From Bacteroidales bacterium UBA5342 (GTDB taxonomy: Bacteria; Bacteroidota; Bacteroidia; Bacteroidales; UBA5342), in NCBI GenBank assembly GCA_002408065.1, contig DHQI01000074.1:32913-65180 (forward strand): DNA of 32,268 nucleotides. Reading direction: 5' to 3'. Shown here piece by piece: positions 32,241 to 32,268 of the stretch (position 1 is the first letter of the stretch; each line of letters begins with the position of its first letter). The notes under the pieces are model-generated. The model saw nothing but the letters and a program-made list of their open reading frames with translations, was not told where the DNA came from and ran no database searches. The position numbers and the translations under genes were made by a program.

Positions 32241-32268
32241 TGAAACAATCGAGTAGGTAGGGGGATTA

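Overview
The window comes from a chromosome of the phylum Bacteroidota. Most intergenic regions carry the Bacteroidota -7 promoter element TAnnTTTG, several with a TTTG -33 element 19-20 bp upstream. One gene encodes a type IX secretion-type cargo protein, and the sulfatase, the M48 peptidase lipoprotein, the Asp-box protein and the POTRA/barrel protein all fit that phylum. Gene content (class II ribonucleotide reductase, sulfatase, arginine and proline catabolism) suggests a marine or anaerobic polysaccharide degrader, perhaps of the Marinilabiliales; this is inference from style, not a taxonomic assignment. Nearly everything is chromosomal housekeeping or metabolism. No prophage, IS element, CRISPR array, tRNA or rRNA was recognised.

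Layout. 1-2320: 3' part of an adenosylcobalamin-dependent ribonucleotide reductase (nrdJ), a strongly structured 3' UTR and a terminator. 2426-5320 (+): an outer-membrane POTRA/beta-barrel protein whose signal peptide has no canonical start codon, then a WaaP/Kdo-kinase-like protein. 5343-10454 (-): pdxB, a YfcE-like phosphoesterase, a T9SS cargo protein, a small sugar-phosphate transferase and ugd; the last two, with the kinase, point to surface glycan or LPS synthesis. 10692-13422 (-): a lipoprotein sulfatase and a lipoprotein M48 peptidase. 13813-15043 (-): the rpsF-rpsR-rplI ribosomal operon with a consensus promoter and a terminator. 15223-18796 (+): an SLC12-like transporter and a Bcr/CflA-type MFS exporter. 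18955-20927 (-): a phosphoglucomutase/phosphomannomutase with a structured 3' UTR.

21120-28355 (+) is the most coherent functional unit. A consensus promoter, a possible 18-residue leader peptide with competing hairpins, an arginine deiminase-like enzyme, a CtlX-like citrulline hydrolase, ornithine aminotransferase (rocD) and bifunctional PutA follow one another. Together they would convert arginine to citrulline, ornithine, glutamate semialdehyde and glutamate, with no carbamoyl-phosphate/ATP step visible; PutA also feeds proline into the same end point.

28325-28897 holds a small toxin-antitoxin module between two identical 30-bp terminators. The antitoxin is intact but the YoeB-type toxin has an in-frame TAA at codon 51, with all residues after it conserved. 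The window ends with a large secreted Asp-box (BNR/sortilin-like) repeat protein on the minus strand.

A recurring oddity is that short 7- or 8-bp tandem repeats of unrelated sequence sit just upstream of at least four start codons (pdxB, the sugar transferase, the M48 peptidase, ctlX).
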